Shown here in pieces: positions 17,640 to 26,282 of a stretch of 64,000 nucleotides of DNA. The position numbers and the translations under genes are program-made. Location of the stretch: NCBI GenBank assembly GCA_024640085.1, contig JAHEFR010000001.1:265952-329951 (forward strand), read 5' to 3'. The notes under the pieces are model-generated. The model was not told where the DNA came from and searched no databases. It was given only the letters and a program-made list of their open reading frames with translations. The stretch is from Gammaproteobacteria bacterium (GTDB lineage Bacteria; Pseudomonadota; Gammaproteobacteria; Steroidobacterales; XN24). How positions within the stretch are numbered: the first letter of the stretch is position 1; each line of letters begins with the position of its first letter.

Positions 17640-18731
17640 ATGACGCTGCACAATATCCGCGGGTGGATCGGGCGCCAGCTCGCCAATCCCCAGATCGTCA
17701 CCTTGAGCGTGATCATCGTCACGATCACGTTCATCGTCTATTTCTTCGGCCACATGTTGGCGCCCTTGTTTGCGGCCGTCGTCATCGCATACCTGCTGGG
17801 GGGTCTCATCGGCAGACTCGAGCGGCGCGGGGTTCCGCATCTTGGATCGGTGCTGGTGGTTTTCCTGAGCTTCTTCGCGTTCCTGATCTTCGCAGTCTTC
17901 GGCCTGCTGCCCATGCTTGTCAGGCAGCTGACACAGCTCGCCCAGCAGGTGCCGGCAATGATCGCCAGGATGCAGACCGCGCTGATCGACCTGCCGCAGC
18001 GGTATTCGATGATCACCGAGCGCCAGATACAGGAACTGCTGAACAGCATCAGTTCGGAAATCCTCAGCGCCGGGCAGACCCTGCTGTCCTATTCGCTGTC
18101 GTCCCTGATCACCGCTCTGACCATCGGCGTCTATCTGGTGCTGGTACCGATCCTCGTCTTTTTCCTGCTCAAGGACCGGAAGGAAATCTTGGCATGGGCG
18201 ACCGGATTTCTCCCATCGGACCGGCCACTGACCGATCAGGTCTGGAAAGAAGTTGACCGGCAGATTGGCAACTATGCGCGGGGCAAGGTCTGGGAGATCT
18301 TTATCGTAGGCGCCGTCACCTACACGGTGTTCAAGTTTCTCGGCCTCCAGTACAGCCTCCTGCTCGCCGTGATCACGGGGTTCTCTGTGCTCATCCCCTA
18401 CATTGGCGCGTTCTTCGTTACCCTGCCGGTGGCCGGTGTCGCCATCTTCCAATGGGGCGTGCAGCCCGAGTTCTATTGGGTGTTGATTGCCTATGGGGTG
18501 ATCCAGTTTCTCGACGGCAATCTGCTCGTGCCGCTGCTGTTCAGCGAGGCGGTCAACCTGCATCCCGTGGCGATCATCGCGGCCATCCTCCTGTTTGGCG
18601 GGTTGTGGGGTGTCTGGGGAGTGTTCTTTGCTATCCCCCTGGCCACGGTGATACAGGCCGTGCTGCGCGCCTGGCCGAAAGACATCCCCCCGCCGGACAC
18701 CGATCGGGGCAAGGCAATCCAAGTCGGCTAG
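17640..18731 (+). CDS. AI-2E family (PerM/YdiK-like) permease
   Basis: 363 aa polytopic inner-membrane protein. Seven to eight hydrophobic segments are visible, with the long central hydrophilic stretch at about 100-140 that is typical of this family (LARMQTALIDLPQRYS...). The C-terminal signature region contains GFSVLIPYIGAFFVTLPVA and ILLFGGLWGVWGVFFAIPLA. Family members have been linked to autoinducer-2 export or to Na+/H+ exchange; sequence does not decide. It is 58 bp after the RND permease and convergent with the TauE/SafE gene. Confidence 0.93.
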   Translation: MTLHNIRGWIGRQLANPQIVTLSVIIVTITFIVYFFGHMLAPLFAAVVIAYLLGGLIGRLERRGVPHLGSVLVVFLSFFAFLIFAVFGLLPMLVRQLTQLAQQVPAMIARMQTALIDLPQRYSMITERQIQELLNSISSEILSAGQTLLSYSLSSLITALTIGVYLVLVPILVFFLLKDRKEILAWATGFLPSDRPLTDQVWKEVDRQIGNYARGKVWEIFIVGAVTYTVFKFLGLQYSLLLAVITGFSVLIPYIGAFFVTLPVAGVAIFQWGVQPEFYWVLIAYGVIQFLDGNLLVPLLFSEAVNLHPVAIIAAILLFGGLWGVWGVFFAIPLATVIQAVLRAWPKDIPPPDTDRGKAIQVG

Positions 18732-18904
18732 CCCGGTTCCCGGCCGTGAGCGGGGCTGGCGATTCTCTGCCGGTCGGCGCGGCGGGCCGGCGCCGGGCGC
18801 CGAACCGCTGTCTTCGGGGCCAACTATGCGGTGCACGCGGCAGATTCATGGAAGGGGCGATAGAAGGTTCGGGCCCACTTGAATTCCTTGCCGACTGCAA
18901 GCCG

Positions 18905-19669
18905 TCATCCGTGCTGCCAAGGCAGATTGCGCCACACGATGAAGAGGCCCATGAAGATTAGGAAAATTCCGAACCCCCGCTTCAGCCTGTGGTGAGGCAG
19001 CTTCACCGCCAGGCGGTTGCCGAAGAGACTTCCGATGACGCCGAGGGCTGTCACCACTGCGAGGACACTCCAGTCCAGTTCCAGGCCTTGCGTGTCGAGG
19101 ACGTCCGTGTACTTCCAGAATCCGGCGAAGGACTTGAGCGCGATGATGGCCAGGCTGGTCGCCACCGCCCGGTGCATGCTGAGCCCGCCCAGCAGGACAA
19201 GGGCCGGCACAATCAGGAACCCGCCGCCGACGCCGACAAAGCCCGTCAGGACACCGACGACCAGACCGTCCGCCATGACTTTCCAGGCGCGACGCCGAGC
19301 CGGGGCAGCTGTCACCAGCGGTTCCCGCCGCAACATGAATCCGGCGGCCACGAGCATGACCATGGCAAAAGCCAGCAGTTGGGTCTGCCCGCTGACGTAG
19401 GCCGCCAGCCAGGCGCCCAGCCAGGTGCCGGCCATGCCGGGAATCCCGAACAGCCCGAGGCTGCGCCAGTCGATCATCCGGCGGGCGAGGTAGGGCAGGG
19501 CGCCGACAAGAGCGATGGAACCCACCACGGCCAGTGAGCCCGCGATGGCGACCTTTTCCTCCTGGCCGACGAGATACACCAGGACCGGGACGGTCAGGAC
19601 CGAGCCACCCGAGCCGAGCAGACCTAGGCTCAGGCCGATCGCGAGCGCTCCGATCCATGCCATAATCAT
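18905..19669 (-). CDS. TauE/SafE family (DUF81) membrane transporter
   Basis: 254 aa, about eight membrane helices. It begins MIMAWIGALAIGLSLGLLGS and has the family's two half-repeats, the second starting GLVVGVLTGFVGVGGGFLIV, with the G-x-G-G-G signature. These proteins export sulfite or other small sulfonate-type anions, but many members are uncharacterised. An alternative start is the ATG at 19663. No Shine-Dalgarno is obvious for either. It is convergent with the AI-2E gene (173 bp between stops, with no supported gene). Confidence 0.9.
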   Translation of the reverse strand: MIMAWIGALAIGLSLGLLGSGGSVLTVPVLVYLVGQEEKVAIAGSLAVVGSIALVGALPYLARRMIDWRSLGLFGIPGMAGTWLGAWLAAYVSGQTQLLAFAMVMLVAAGFMLRREPLVTAAPARRRAWKVMADGLVVGVLTGFVGVGGGFLIVPALVLLGGLSMHRAVATSLAIIALKSFAGFWKYTDVLDTQGLELDWSVLAVVTALGVIGSLFGNRLAVKLPHHRLKRGFGIFLIFMGLFIVWRNLPWQHG

Positions 19670-19714
19670 CGGTTAATCAGTGTATTAAATGGTATATCTA
19701 GAAATACGATTAAA

Positions 19715-19744
19715 ATCGCCCGGACCGAGGCGGGTCCGGGCGAT
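19715..19744 (-). terminator. perfect 12-bp hairpin between divergent genes
   Basis: ATCGCCCGGACC and GGTCCGGGCGAT enclose a 6-nt loop. On the minus strand it is followed by TTTAATCG, so it resembles a weak intrinsic terminator. However, it stands upstream of the TauE/SafE gene rather than downstream of one, so it may instead be a leader hairpin in that gene's transcript. Confidence 0.5.
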
Positions 19745-19885
19745 CAGCGGGCCACATCACGACTTGGGGGAGTCATATATCAGCGACATCTAATAATACA
19801 TCGATAACATCAGGGATGTCTAATGTTTTTGCGGCCCTTATCATACCGGTCCTGCCAAGGTTCCCACGAACAGAAAATTCCGGAG

Positions 19886-20311
19886 ATGACGTTGAAATAC
19901 CTGCACACGATGGTCAGGGTGACCGATCTCGAGGCGTCACTGGCGTTCTACTGCGACAGGCTTGGCCTGAAGGAGTTGCGCCGCTATGACAACGAGGGGG
20001 GACGATTCACGCTCGTGTTCCTGGCCGCCCCGGGGGACGAATCGGCCCAGGTCGAGCTGACCTACAACTGGGATCCGGAGGAATACACGGGCGGCCGGAA
20101 CTTCGGACACCTGGCCTACCAGGTCGACGACATCTACGGGCTCTGCCAGAAGCTCATGGACGAGGGTGTCGTCATCAACCGGCCGCCGCGGGATGGACGG
20201 ATGGCTTTCGTCCGGTCTCCAGACAATATCTCCATCGAGCTGCTGCAGAAAGGCGAGGCCCTTCCGCCCCGGGAGCCCTGGGCGTCGATGCCGAATACGG
20301 GGGCGTGGTAA
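19886..20311 (+). CDS. gloA: lactoylglutathione lyase (glyoxalase I)
   Basis: 141 aa. Converts the methylglyoxal-glutathione hemithioacetal to S-lactoylglutathione in the cytosol. Metal ligands of the family are visible: His 7 (LHTMVRV), Glu in QVELTYNW, His in GHLAYQVDD and Glu in ISIELLQKG, and the motif [11 protein letters not shown] is typical. The ATG at 19886 matches the family N-terminus ([15 protein letters not shown]). The frame extends upstream to 19823, but those residues do not look like glyoxalase. The gene is convergent with the TPR gene, 11 bp between stops. Confidence 0.95.
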   Translation: MTLKYLHTMVRVTDLEASLAFYCDRLGLKELRRYDNEGGRFTLVFLAAPGDESAQVELTYNWDPEEYTGGRNFGHLAYQVDDIYGLCQKLMDEGVVINRPPRDGRMAFVRSPDNISIELLQKGEALPPREPWASMPNTGAW

Positions 20312-20322
20312 CCGGCGACCGC

Positions 20323-22548
20323 TCAGAATCGGGCGCCGGCGCCGAGTTCCGCCAGCTGGGTCTCGACCGCCGATCTCTGGTGGGCGATCTTCTCGCCGAT
20401 TCGCGCCGCCAGCTCGACGACCTCGGGCCGGTCGGCGATGGGCGCCCAGTCAGGGTCCTCCAGTATTGTCCAGCCCCAGCCGAAGCTCCCCACCCACCCG
20501 TCATCCACCGCGAGACGGGCCTCGGCTATGGCCGAATCGAAATCCCCGTTGATCACGGCGAGCTGGGCCAGAAAGATGTGCCGGTTGGCGGGAGCCAGGA
20601 TCTGCGATTCGGCATAGACCCGGGCCGCGCCCGTGACTTCGCTTGCCTGCTCCATGTCGCCGGTGGCGAGCAGGGCCCGGATCGCGCAAAACGCGTTGCC
20701 GTTATTGTTGTCGTTGACCTGGGGCGGATTGGTGAACAGCTCCGGGTCGCGTTCCTTTAGCATCGGGATGGCCTTGCCGGACTGGCCGCCGAGTTGGAGC
20801 GCCAGACACCGGAGTTGACGCAACACAAAGGGCAGGGCGTGGCCCGCCTTTTCCGCCGCATCGATCTGGGCATTCAGTGCGTCGGCGTTCTGTGTCAGGG
20901 CGGTTTTCCAGACCGGGATCACGGTGGCGATGGGATGCTCCGGTGCGTCATTTTCGATCCGGCGGGTCCAGCGATCGAATTCCTCGTCCATGCCGAGGGT
21001 CCGGTACAGGAAGGGAAGATTGATGGCGAGGGTGACGTCCATGGGCGCCAGTTCGTTGGCCTTGAGGTACCACCGGTGGGCCTCGTCCAGGCGATGGTAG
21101 ATATTGTTGTTCAGGTTGGCCAGGCTCTGGTATGGGGTCGGGTAATCGGGGTCGAGAGTAATAGCGCGCCGGAATTCGGCTTCCGCCTCGTCGTATCGAC
21201 CGAGTTCCGTCAGGATGGCGCCGACGTTGTTCTGGGCCACCCGGGAAAGGGGATCGATCTCCAGGACCTTACGGTAGAGCCCGAGCGCCCCTTCGTCGTC
21301 ATTGAATGGAGGCGATGAACGCACCGACGCCAGCCACAGGTATCCGGTGGCGTAGCTCGGGTTCAGGCGGATGGCCTTTTCCAGTGCGCTTTCCGCGGCT
21401 TCCGGGTGTCCACTATGCGATTCCATCAGGCCCTTGGAGGCCCACACTTCAGCGGACTCTGGGTCCAGCGCAACGGCTCGTTCCAGCAGCGGCCGGGCCT
21501 CCGTCTCGGCGTCTTCCGGAGTAATGAGATTGTGGTTGTTGGACAGGAGCTGGATGGAATCCGCCAGACCCGAGTAGGCCAGCGCGTAACCGGGGTCCAT
21601 CCGGACCGCTTCCTGGAACAGCCGCCGGGCCTGCTGCACGGACTCCTGGGTGCGCAGGTGAAGGAACTGGCGCCCGCGAAGATAGAGATTGTGGGCCTCC
21701 AGGTTGGTCGTGGCCCGTTTCGTCAGGCGCTGGCGATCCGCGCCCAGCAGGCTGACCTTGAGAGCGTCGACCACGGCCAGGGAAATCTCGTCCTGGATCC
21801 TGAAGATGTCGTCCACCTCGTAGTCGTAAGTATCGGACCACACGTGGAACCCATCGTTGGCCTTGATCAGCTGCGCGGTCACACGGATACGGTTGCCTGA
21901 CTTTCTGACGCTGCCTTCCAGCACGTGATCCACGCCCAGTTTCGCGGCTACTGCTCGGAGGTCCTCGTTCGTGCCCTTGAAGTGGAATGACGAGGTTCGG
22001 GCGGCGACTCTCAGGCCATCCACCTGGGCCAGCACGTTGAGCAGTTCCTCCGACAGCCCGTCGGAGAAGTACTCGTTGTCCTTGTCGTCGCTCATGTTGA
22101 CGAAGGGCAGGACGGCGATGGATTGGGTAGCGGACTGATCTGTCGCGTCAGATCGTTCGCCGGATGAGCCGAGGTCGCCGAGAAAGCCGCCTCGAGTGAA
22201 GAGAAGGAACGCCACCGCGGCCACGAGCACACCGATGATGGCGTAGTTGATCTTCTGCCCCGTCTTGGGCGTGATGGACTCGCCGGGATCGACCTCGGTC
22301 GATCGCTTGAGTCCTTCCGGAGTGAGTTCGAAGGCCCAAGCGAAGATCACGGCGATGGGGAACAGGATACCCAGGAGGACGACGATAAACGTCACCGTCC
22401 ACTCGGGAAGCTGCAACACGGGAAAGACTGTCTCGGCGACCTGGATCAGGAACCAGGAGGCGATCAGATAAACCGTGGCAACCTTGATGACGTTACGACG
22501 ACGCAACTCACCCAGGAAGCTGCGCGGACGCGGGGCGTCTTCGTTCAT
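20323..22548 (-). CDS. TolB-like/TPR inner-membrane protein, copy 2
   Basis: 741 aa from ATG 22548, chosen for its strong GAGGGGAGG ribosome binding site. Two helices span about 20-80 (VIKVATVYLIASWFLIQVAE and the next segment), a third lies near 105-123 (NYAIIGVLVAAVAFLLF). The TolB-like module begins SIAVLPFVNMSDDKDNEYFS near residue 152. TPRs follow from about 280 to 650. It shares the LRRRNVIKVA...FELTPEGLKR start with other members of this family and is clearly paralogous to 8721-10913. The function is unknown; a membrane-anchored scaffold or sensor is plausible. Confidence 0.87.
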   Translation of the reverse strand: MNEDAPRPRSFLGELRRRNVIKVATVYLIASWFLIQVAETVFPVLQLPEWTVTFIVVLLGILFPIAVIFAWAFELTPEGLKRSTEVDPGESITPKTGQKINYAIIGVLVAAVAFLLFTRGGFLGDLGSSGERSDATDQSATQSIAVLPFVNMSDDKDNEYFSDGLSEELLNVLAQVDGLRVAARTSSFHFKGTNEDLRAVAAKLGVDHVLEGSVRKSGNRIRVTAQLIKANDGFHVWSDTYDYEVDDIFRIQDEISLAVVDALKVSLLGADRQRLTKRATTNLEAHNLYLRGRQFLHLRTQESVQQARRLFQEAVRMDPGYALAYSGLADSIQLLSNNHNLITPEDAETEARPLLERAVALDPESAEVWASKGLMESHSGHPEAAESALEKAIRLNPSYATGYLWLASVRSSPPFNDDEGALGLYRKVLEIDPLSRVAQNNVGAILTELGRYDEAEAEFRRAITLDPDYPTPYQSLANLNNNIYHRLDEAHRWYLKANELAPMDVTLAINLPFLYRTLGMDEEFDRWTRRIENDAPEHPIATVIPVWKTALTQNADALNAQIDAAEKAGHALPFVLRQLRCLALQLGGQSGKAIPMLKERDPELFTNPPQVNDNNNGNAFCAIRALLATGDMEQASEVTGAARVYAESQILAPANRHIFLAQLAVINGDFDSAIAEARLAVDDGWVGSFGWGWTILEDPDWAPIADRPEVVELAARIGEKIAHQRSAVETQLAELGAGARF

Positions 22549-22697
22549 AGGCCTCCCCTCGACCCGAAACCGCCCACAGGCTAGCAGATACCGGTGGCAG
22601 CCGCACAGGCCTGGGCGGCTCGGCTGGCCGTAGAGCGAGATCGGACTGACTGACTGACGTAAAATGCCCTGGATTTGCCCTAGGCTGGCCGGGTCCC

Positions 22698-23618
22698 GTG
22701 GATTCATTATCACGACGCATTCTGGGTTCCGAATATCGCTTCCGTGTCATTCTGAAGCATCCCCTGGCGTTCCTCGCCCGGGTGTGGCGTGGCATGCGGC
22801 GCAACCAGGTCTTCCTCATGGCCGGCGCCATCGCCTACAACGCCCTCTTGAGCCTGATCCCGTTCCTGGCCCTGATCCTGCTGGGACTATCGTACTTCGC
22901 GGACGAGACTGCCCTGCTGCAAACGCTCAGGGAAGCGATCGAGGTCTTCATCCCCGGCCAGTCCGACGTGGTGCTGGTTCAGGTCCAGGGACTCGTAGAG
23001 GGCAAGGAGGGTCTGGGGTGGGTGGCCATGGGCCTGCTCATCTTCTTCAGCGCCTCCGCCTTCCTGGTGCTTGAGCGGGCCCTCGAGAGAATCTTCGAGC
23101 ACCGCCGGCGGATCCAGCGTCGGCATCTCATCGTGTCCGTGGTTATCCCCTACCTGTACATGCTGGCGCTCGCTCTCGGTCTTATCGGCCTGACTGTCAT
23201 GACGGGCGTGGTGACCGGTTTCGAGGAGCGATTGCCTCAAACCCTGTGGGGCATCGGTTTCCGCGACGCATTCTCGTCGGGGCTCGGATTTATCTCTGTT
23301 TATCTGTTCCAGGTGGCGCTCCTCACATCCTTCTACCTGGTCATGCCCATCGGTCGGATCAGCGTGCCGGCATCCATCGCCGGCGGCGTGTTCGCCGCGA
23401 CCCTGTGGGAGATCGTCAGGCGAGTCCTCTCCTGGTACCTGTCCAGCGTCTCGTCGGTGAATCTGGTGTATGGCTCCCTCGCGGCCGTGATCATCGCGTT
23501 GTTGCTGCTGGAAGTCGGAGCCATCATCCTGTTAGCCGGCGCCCAGGTGATCGCAGAATACGAGAGGTTCGTCCACCGGGAGCGATTCCGGCGGCGCCCC
23601 AGCCAGTCGGGTCACTGA
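22698..23618 (+). CDS. YihY/BrkB family inner-membrane protein
   Basis: 306 aa starting at GTG 22698. Six membrane helices are visible, with the family features FLMAGAIAYNALLSLIPFLA near residues 39-58 and SSVNLVYGSLAAVIIALLLL near 253-272. The family was once called ribonuclease BN in error; its role is unknown. It is divergent from the TolB/TPR gene and about 48 bp upstream of the TIGR02466-type gene on the same strand, so the two are probably co-transcribed. Confidence 0.93.
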   Translation: MDSLSRRILGSEYRFRVILKHPLAFLARVWRGMRRNQVFLMAGAIAYNALLSLIPFLALILLGLSYFADETALLQTLREAIEVFIPGQSDVVLVQVQGLVEGKEGLGWVAMGLLIFFSASAFLVLERALERIFEHRRRIQRRHLIVSVVIPYLYMLALALGLIGLTVMTGVVTGFEERLPQTLWGIGFRDAFSSGLGFISVYLFQVALLTSFYLVMPIGRISVPASIAGGVFAATLWEIVRRVLSWYLSSVSSVNLVYGSLAAVIIALLLLEVGAIILLAGAQVIAEYERFVHRERFRRRPSQSGH

Positions 23619-23665
23619 CAGGCTGGGATAAGATTGCGGGCAACGCGCCTGGGAGTGGTATCGAC

Positions 23666-24331
23666 ATGGCCGAGCGGATTCCGATCCGAATAGAGAAGAC
23701 CGACGCGGTGACGCTGTTTCCGACCTTTGTCTGGCGGACTCGGCTCGCCCCGGAAACCTCCGATCCCGTCAACCGTGACTTGCTCGCGTTCCTGTACACG
23801 CTGTTGGGCGAACACGACCTTTCGCCAGGCGCCAAACTTCAGACCGAACAGACCCTGCACCTGCGGCCGGAAATGTCTCTGCTGGTGGAGATCGCCAGTG
23901 GCGCAGTACAGAGCATCCTGGAATTTCTGAAAGTCGAACACGCGGGGTTCTCGATTACCGGGTGCTGGGCAAACGTCGGGGCACCCGGATCGCCCCATAA
24001 GATGCACAGCCATCCGAATAATTTCCTCAGTGGCGTCTATTACGTCCGGGCACCCGAGGGCGGCAACGCCATATCGTTCCACGATCCCCGACCGCAACCG
24101 GCAATCATTTCGCCACCAAGGTCCGAGATGGGGCCGGCCAATGCCGCCAAGGCCGACCTGAAGGTGGAAGCCGGAGACCTGGTCATCTTCCCGGCATGGC
24201 TGTTCCACTCCGTCCCGATCAATCGTAGCAAGGAGAACAGGGTCAGCGTGGCATTCAATTTCATGTTTCTTGATTTCGACCGCCTGATGAGCCCGCCCCA
24301 GTGGACCGGACGGGTAAAGCTCCCTGAGTAA
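23666..24331 (+). CDS. TIGR02466-type putative 2OG-Fe(II) oxygenase, copy 1
   Basis: 221 aa from ATG 23666. The core contains ITGCWANVGAPGSPHKMHSH, then PNNFLSGVYYV, FHDPRPQ and a C-terminal HSVPINRS, which are the recognisable blocks of this family of putative 2-oxoglutarate/iron oxygenases. Candidate iron ligands are the His residues of HSHPNN and the His of FHSVP. The substrate is unknown. The frame runs upstream to 23246 inside yihY and is not coding there. A paralogue sits at 31042-31695, and a TPR glycosyltransferase gene lies between the two. Confidence 0.85.
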   Translation: MAERIPIRIEKTDAVTLFPTFVWRTRLAPETSDPVNRDLLAFLYTLLGEHDLSPGAKLQTEQTLHLRPEMSLLVEIASGAVQSILEFLKVEHAGFSITGCWANVGAPGSPHKMHSHPNNFLSGVYYVRAPEGGNAISFHDPRPQPAIISPPRSEMGPANAAKADLKVEAGDLVIFPAWLFHSVPINRSKENRVSVAFNFMFLDFDRLMSPPQWTGRVKLPE

Positions 24332-24510
24332 CGCCTCTCACTCGACGGGGTCGGCGCGTAGCGTGTTTTCAGACAAGGGAGATTCGGTCGGCTGATTTCC
24401 CCGGGCCGGTCGGAGAAAAGAGGTCATCTGCTCCGGCGACGTTCCCATTTGCCCACGCCCCGGATTGAGATAGGCTAGTCAGCAGACGGTGGGTTAACGG
24501 AGATGCCACT

Positions 24511-24885
24511 ATGCAGTGTCCCAAGTGCGGTCATGACATGGAGAAGGTCACATTCGAGGAGGTCGAAGTCGATCGCTGCAAGCTGTGCAAGGGATTGTGG
24601 TTCGACAGCCTTGAACACGAGACTCTCAGGAAGCGGAAGGGTGCTGAAGTGATCGACGTTGGTCACGAGGAAGTGGGCGAACTATTCAACAAGGAGGACA
24701 ATATAGATTGCCCCCTGTGCAAGGTCAGGATGGTCCGCATGGTGGACCGGGACCAGCGGCACATCTGGTATGAAGGCTGTCCAGAGTGCTTCGGGGTCTT
24801 CTTCGACTCCGGCGAGTTCCGGGATTTCAAGTTCAATACGTTATTGGATTTCTTCCGCGACCTCCGAGCCAAAGAGAGAGATTAG
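24511..24885 (+). CDS. zinc-ribbon (zf-TFIIB type) protein
   Basis: 124 aa with two zinc-ribbon-like modules: MQCPKCGHDM plus DRCKLCKGLWFD at the N-terminus, and DCPLCKVRM plus CPECFGVFFDSGEF after residue 65. Each has paired C-x2-C knuckles followed by the W/F-F-D sequence usual for the zf-TFIIB family. Function unknown; probably cytosolic. It is convergent with the riboswitch-controlled gene (40 bp between them). Confidence 0.85.
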   Translation: MQCPKCGHDMEKVTFEEVEVDRCKLCKGLWFDSLEHETLRKRKGAEVIDVGHEEVGELFNKEDNIDCPLCKVRMVRMVDRDQRHIWYEGCPECFGVFFDSGEFRDFKFNTLLDFFRDLRAKERD

Positions 24886-24925
24886 GCGGCCGCGTCCATC
24901 CCTGGGGCGGCCGCCACTACGAACG

Positions 24926-25312
24926 TTAGTCGCAGGCGCGAACGATAAAAGCGACGGCCGAATCCAGCGTGTCGAACCCGTGCTCCTTGTCCACTTCCTC
25001 GTAGGCCGGTCGCCGGCGGATCTGCCGGTCGCGCAACATGAACCGCTGTTGCATCAGGCCCCTGTCGTCGAAGCTGAGCTTCAGGTGAAGCTTTAACTCC
25101 CTGTCGTCGCCGATACGGACGAATATCGCCTGCTCGCCGCGCTCTACCGATACAGCCGTATAGCCCGAGAATCGGCTGTTCAGCTGGACGGCGGCGTCGT
25201 CCATGGCCTGGAGAACGCGTTGAGCCTTGCGCTCGCGCCACTCGAGCTCCAGCGTCTTGAGGCGATGATTAGTCGCCGCCGTATCGACCTTGCGGTCACT
25301 AAGAATACCCAT
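24926..25312 (-). CDS. unknown 128-aa protein controlled by a c-di-GMP riboswitch
   Basis: The protein opens MGILSDRKVDTAATNHRLKT. It has an N-terminal helical region rich in Arg and Glu (LELEWRERKAQRVLQAMDDA), then alternating beta-like segments (GYTAVSVERGEQAIFVRIGD; LKLHLKLSFDDRG) and a final helix (DTLDSAVAFIVRACD). No signal peptide or membrane helix, so it is probably cytosolic. No family recognised. The start has AGGA about 5 nt upstream. A GEMM riboswitch lies 134-208 bp upstream on the same strand with no other gene between, so c-di-GMP very likely controls this gene alone. Confidence 0.82.
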   Translation of the reverse strand: MGILSDRKVDTAATNHRLKTLELEWRERKAQRVLQAMDDAAVQLNSRFSGYTAVSVERGEQAIFVRIGDDRELKLHLKLSFDDRGLMQQRFMLRDRQIRRRPAYEEVDKEHGFDTLDSAVAFIVRACD

Positions 25313-25381
25313 CTTCCTACTCCCTCACTCCCGTGATCGGATGCCGCACGCCGGCGTCCGAGCAGCATCGGGCAATCGACG

Positions 25382-25459
25382 AAAAGCGGGGTCGGTCGGA
25401 GGAGGGGATGCGAGGGCTGGCGCCGACCGGGTGACCGGTGGGCTACAGGCGACCCCGCT
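25382..25459 (-). terminator. riboswitch expression platform (terminator alternative to aptamer)
   Basis: On the minus strand the aptamer's 3' strand AGCGGGGTCG (25459-25450) is the exact inverse complement of CGACCCCGCT (25394-25385), which runs straight into TTTT. Pairing these 10 bases gives a terminator stem with a long (55-nt) loop, and it can only form if the aptamer's 3' strand is free. Ligand binding should therefore prevent termination. Confidence 0.7.
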
Positions 25460-25520
25460 GTCCTAGGCTCCTGCCCTTAGACCGGTGGCTTTGCGTCACC
25501 GCCTTTCGGCGGTTATGCCT
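25447..25520 (-). promoter_or_regulatory. cyclic-di-GMP-I (GEMM) riboswitch aptamer
   Basis: Read on the minus strand, the core elements appear in order: closing helix AGGC/GCCT, stem ACCGCC with a GAAA tetraloop and GGCGGT, the invariant GACGCAAAGCC, then CCGGTCTAA, a short third stem, and TAGGACAGCGGGGT. All match the class I c-di-GMP aptamer, including the tetraloop and receptor strands. A TTGACA is present upstream at 25564-25559 on the same strand, placing a start near 25527, but no good -10 is visible. The rest of the 375-bp gap 25313-25688 holds the expression platform and, toward 25689, nothing recognised. Confidence 0.93.
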
Positions 25521-25688
25521 TTTTCTGCTCGATCCACGCTGGCACAAGGCCATAGGAGTGTCAAGGCACTGGTCCGCAGACTCCGGAAATCGGGGGGAGA
25601 GGCGGATTCTGGCCCCGGTCCATTGACCGGTTACAGGTGTGGGTCTAGTCTGCCGCTACCTTCACGGCACAGGCGCAGGGACCGGCTG

Positions 25689-26237
25689 ATGGGCATCAAG
25701 TTCGAGTTCGAACTGGACGAGCAAGACCTCCGATATTTCCAGAACATCATCGAATCAAAGGGTCCGTCGCGCCCGGATATCGATCTGGAGGACATCGTCA
25801 GTGCGACCCGGGAACTTCTCGAGCGAGCAAGACGATCGGACGCCCCCAGGTTCATCATGGCCATGCTCGAACAACTGGGCCCGCTGGCGGACATGGTCAC
25901 CGACGGCGACTGGCGGCTCCCCCAGGAAGATGTAGAGCGAGTGCGGGCGGCGTTGGCCTATTTCTCGGATCCAGAAGATCTGATACCGGATGACGTACCG
26001 GCTTTCGGTTATCTCGATGACGCGGTCATCGTCGAACTTGCCTGCCGGGCCCTGCGTCCGGAACTCGAGGCATACCGCGATTTCTGCAGCTTTCGTACCG
26101 ATGAGTTGACACGCCGCAGGGAAGGCGGCGAAGACGTGGTGGTCGTGTCGAGAAAGGACTGGCTGGAAGCGAAGCGCATTGAGCTGCAGGAAAATCCGCA
26201 CGCCCGACGGAACTTCTTCGGGCACAAGAAAGACTGA
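25689..26237 (+). CDS. YkvA-like (DUF1232) domain protein, copy 2
   Basis: 182 aa from ATG 25689. It reads MGIKFEFELDEQDLRYFQNI, then helices, then AYFSDPEDLIPDDVPAFGYL followed by DDAVIVELACRALRPELEAY, the DUF1232/YkvA core. It ends in a Lys/Arg-rich tail (NPHARRNFFGHKKD). The frame is open upstream to 25485, but the paralogue at 7937-8512 shows that the domain starts at this Met. Function not established. It lies between the riboswitch region and a convergent glycosyltransferase. Confidence 0.8.
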   Translation: MGIKFEFELDEQDLRYFQNIIESKGPSRPDIDLEDIVSATRELLERARRSDAPRFIMAMLEQLGPLADMVTDGDWRLPQEDVERVRAALAYFSDPEDLIPDDVPAFGYLDDAVIVELACRALRPELEAYRDFCSFRTDELTRRREGGEDVVVVSRKDWLEAKRIELQENPHARRNFFGHKKD

Positions 26238-26282
26238 CCTCGCAGTCCACGGCAGCCGCCCGGACGAGAGATTCCAAAGACC

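Noticed and set aside
25498..25520. Apparent plus-strand terminator (ACCGCC-TTTC-GGCGGT followed by TTTTT)
   Set aside because: The stem is the tetraloop helix of the minus-strand c-di-GMP aptamer; no plus-strand gene ends there.
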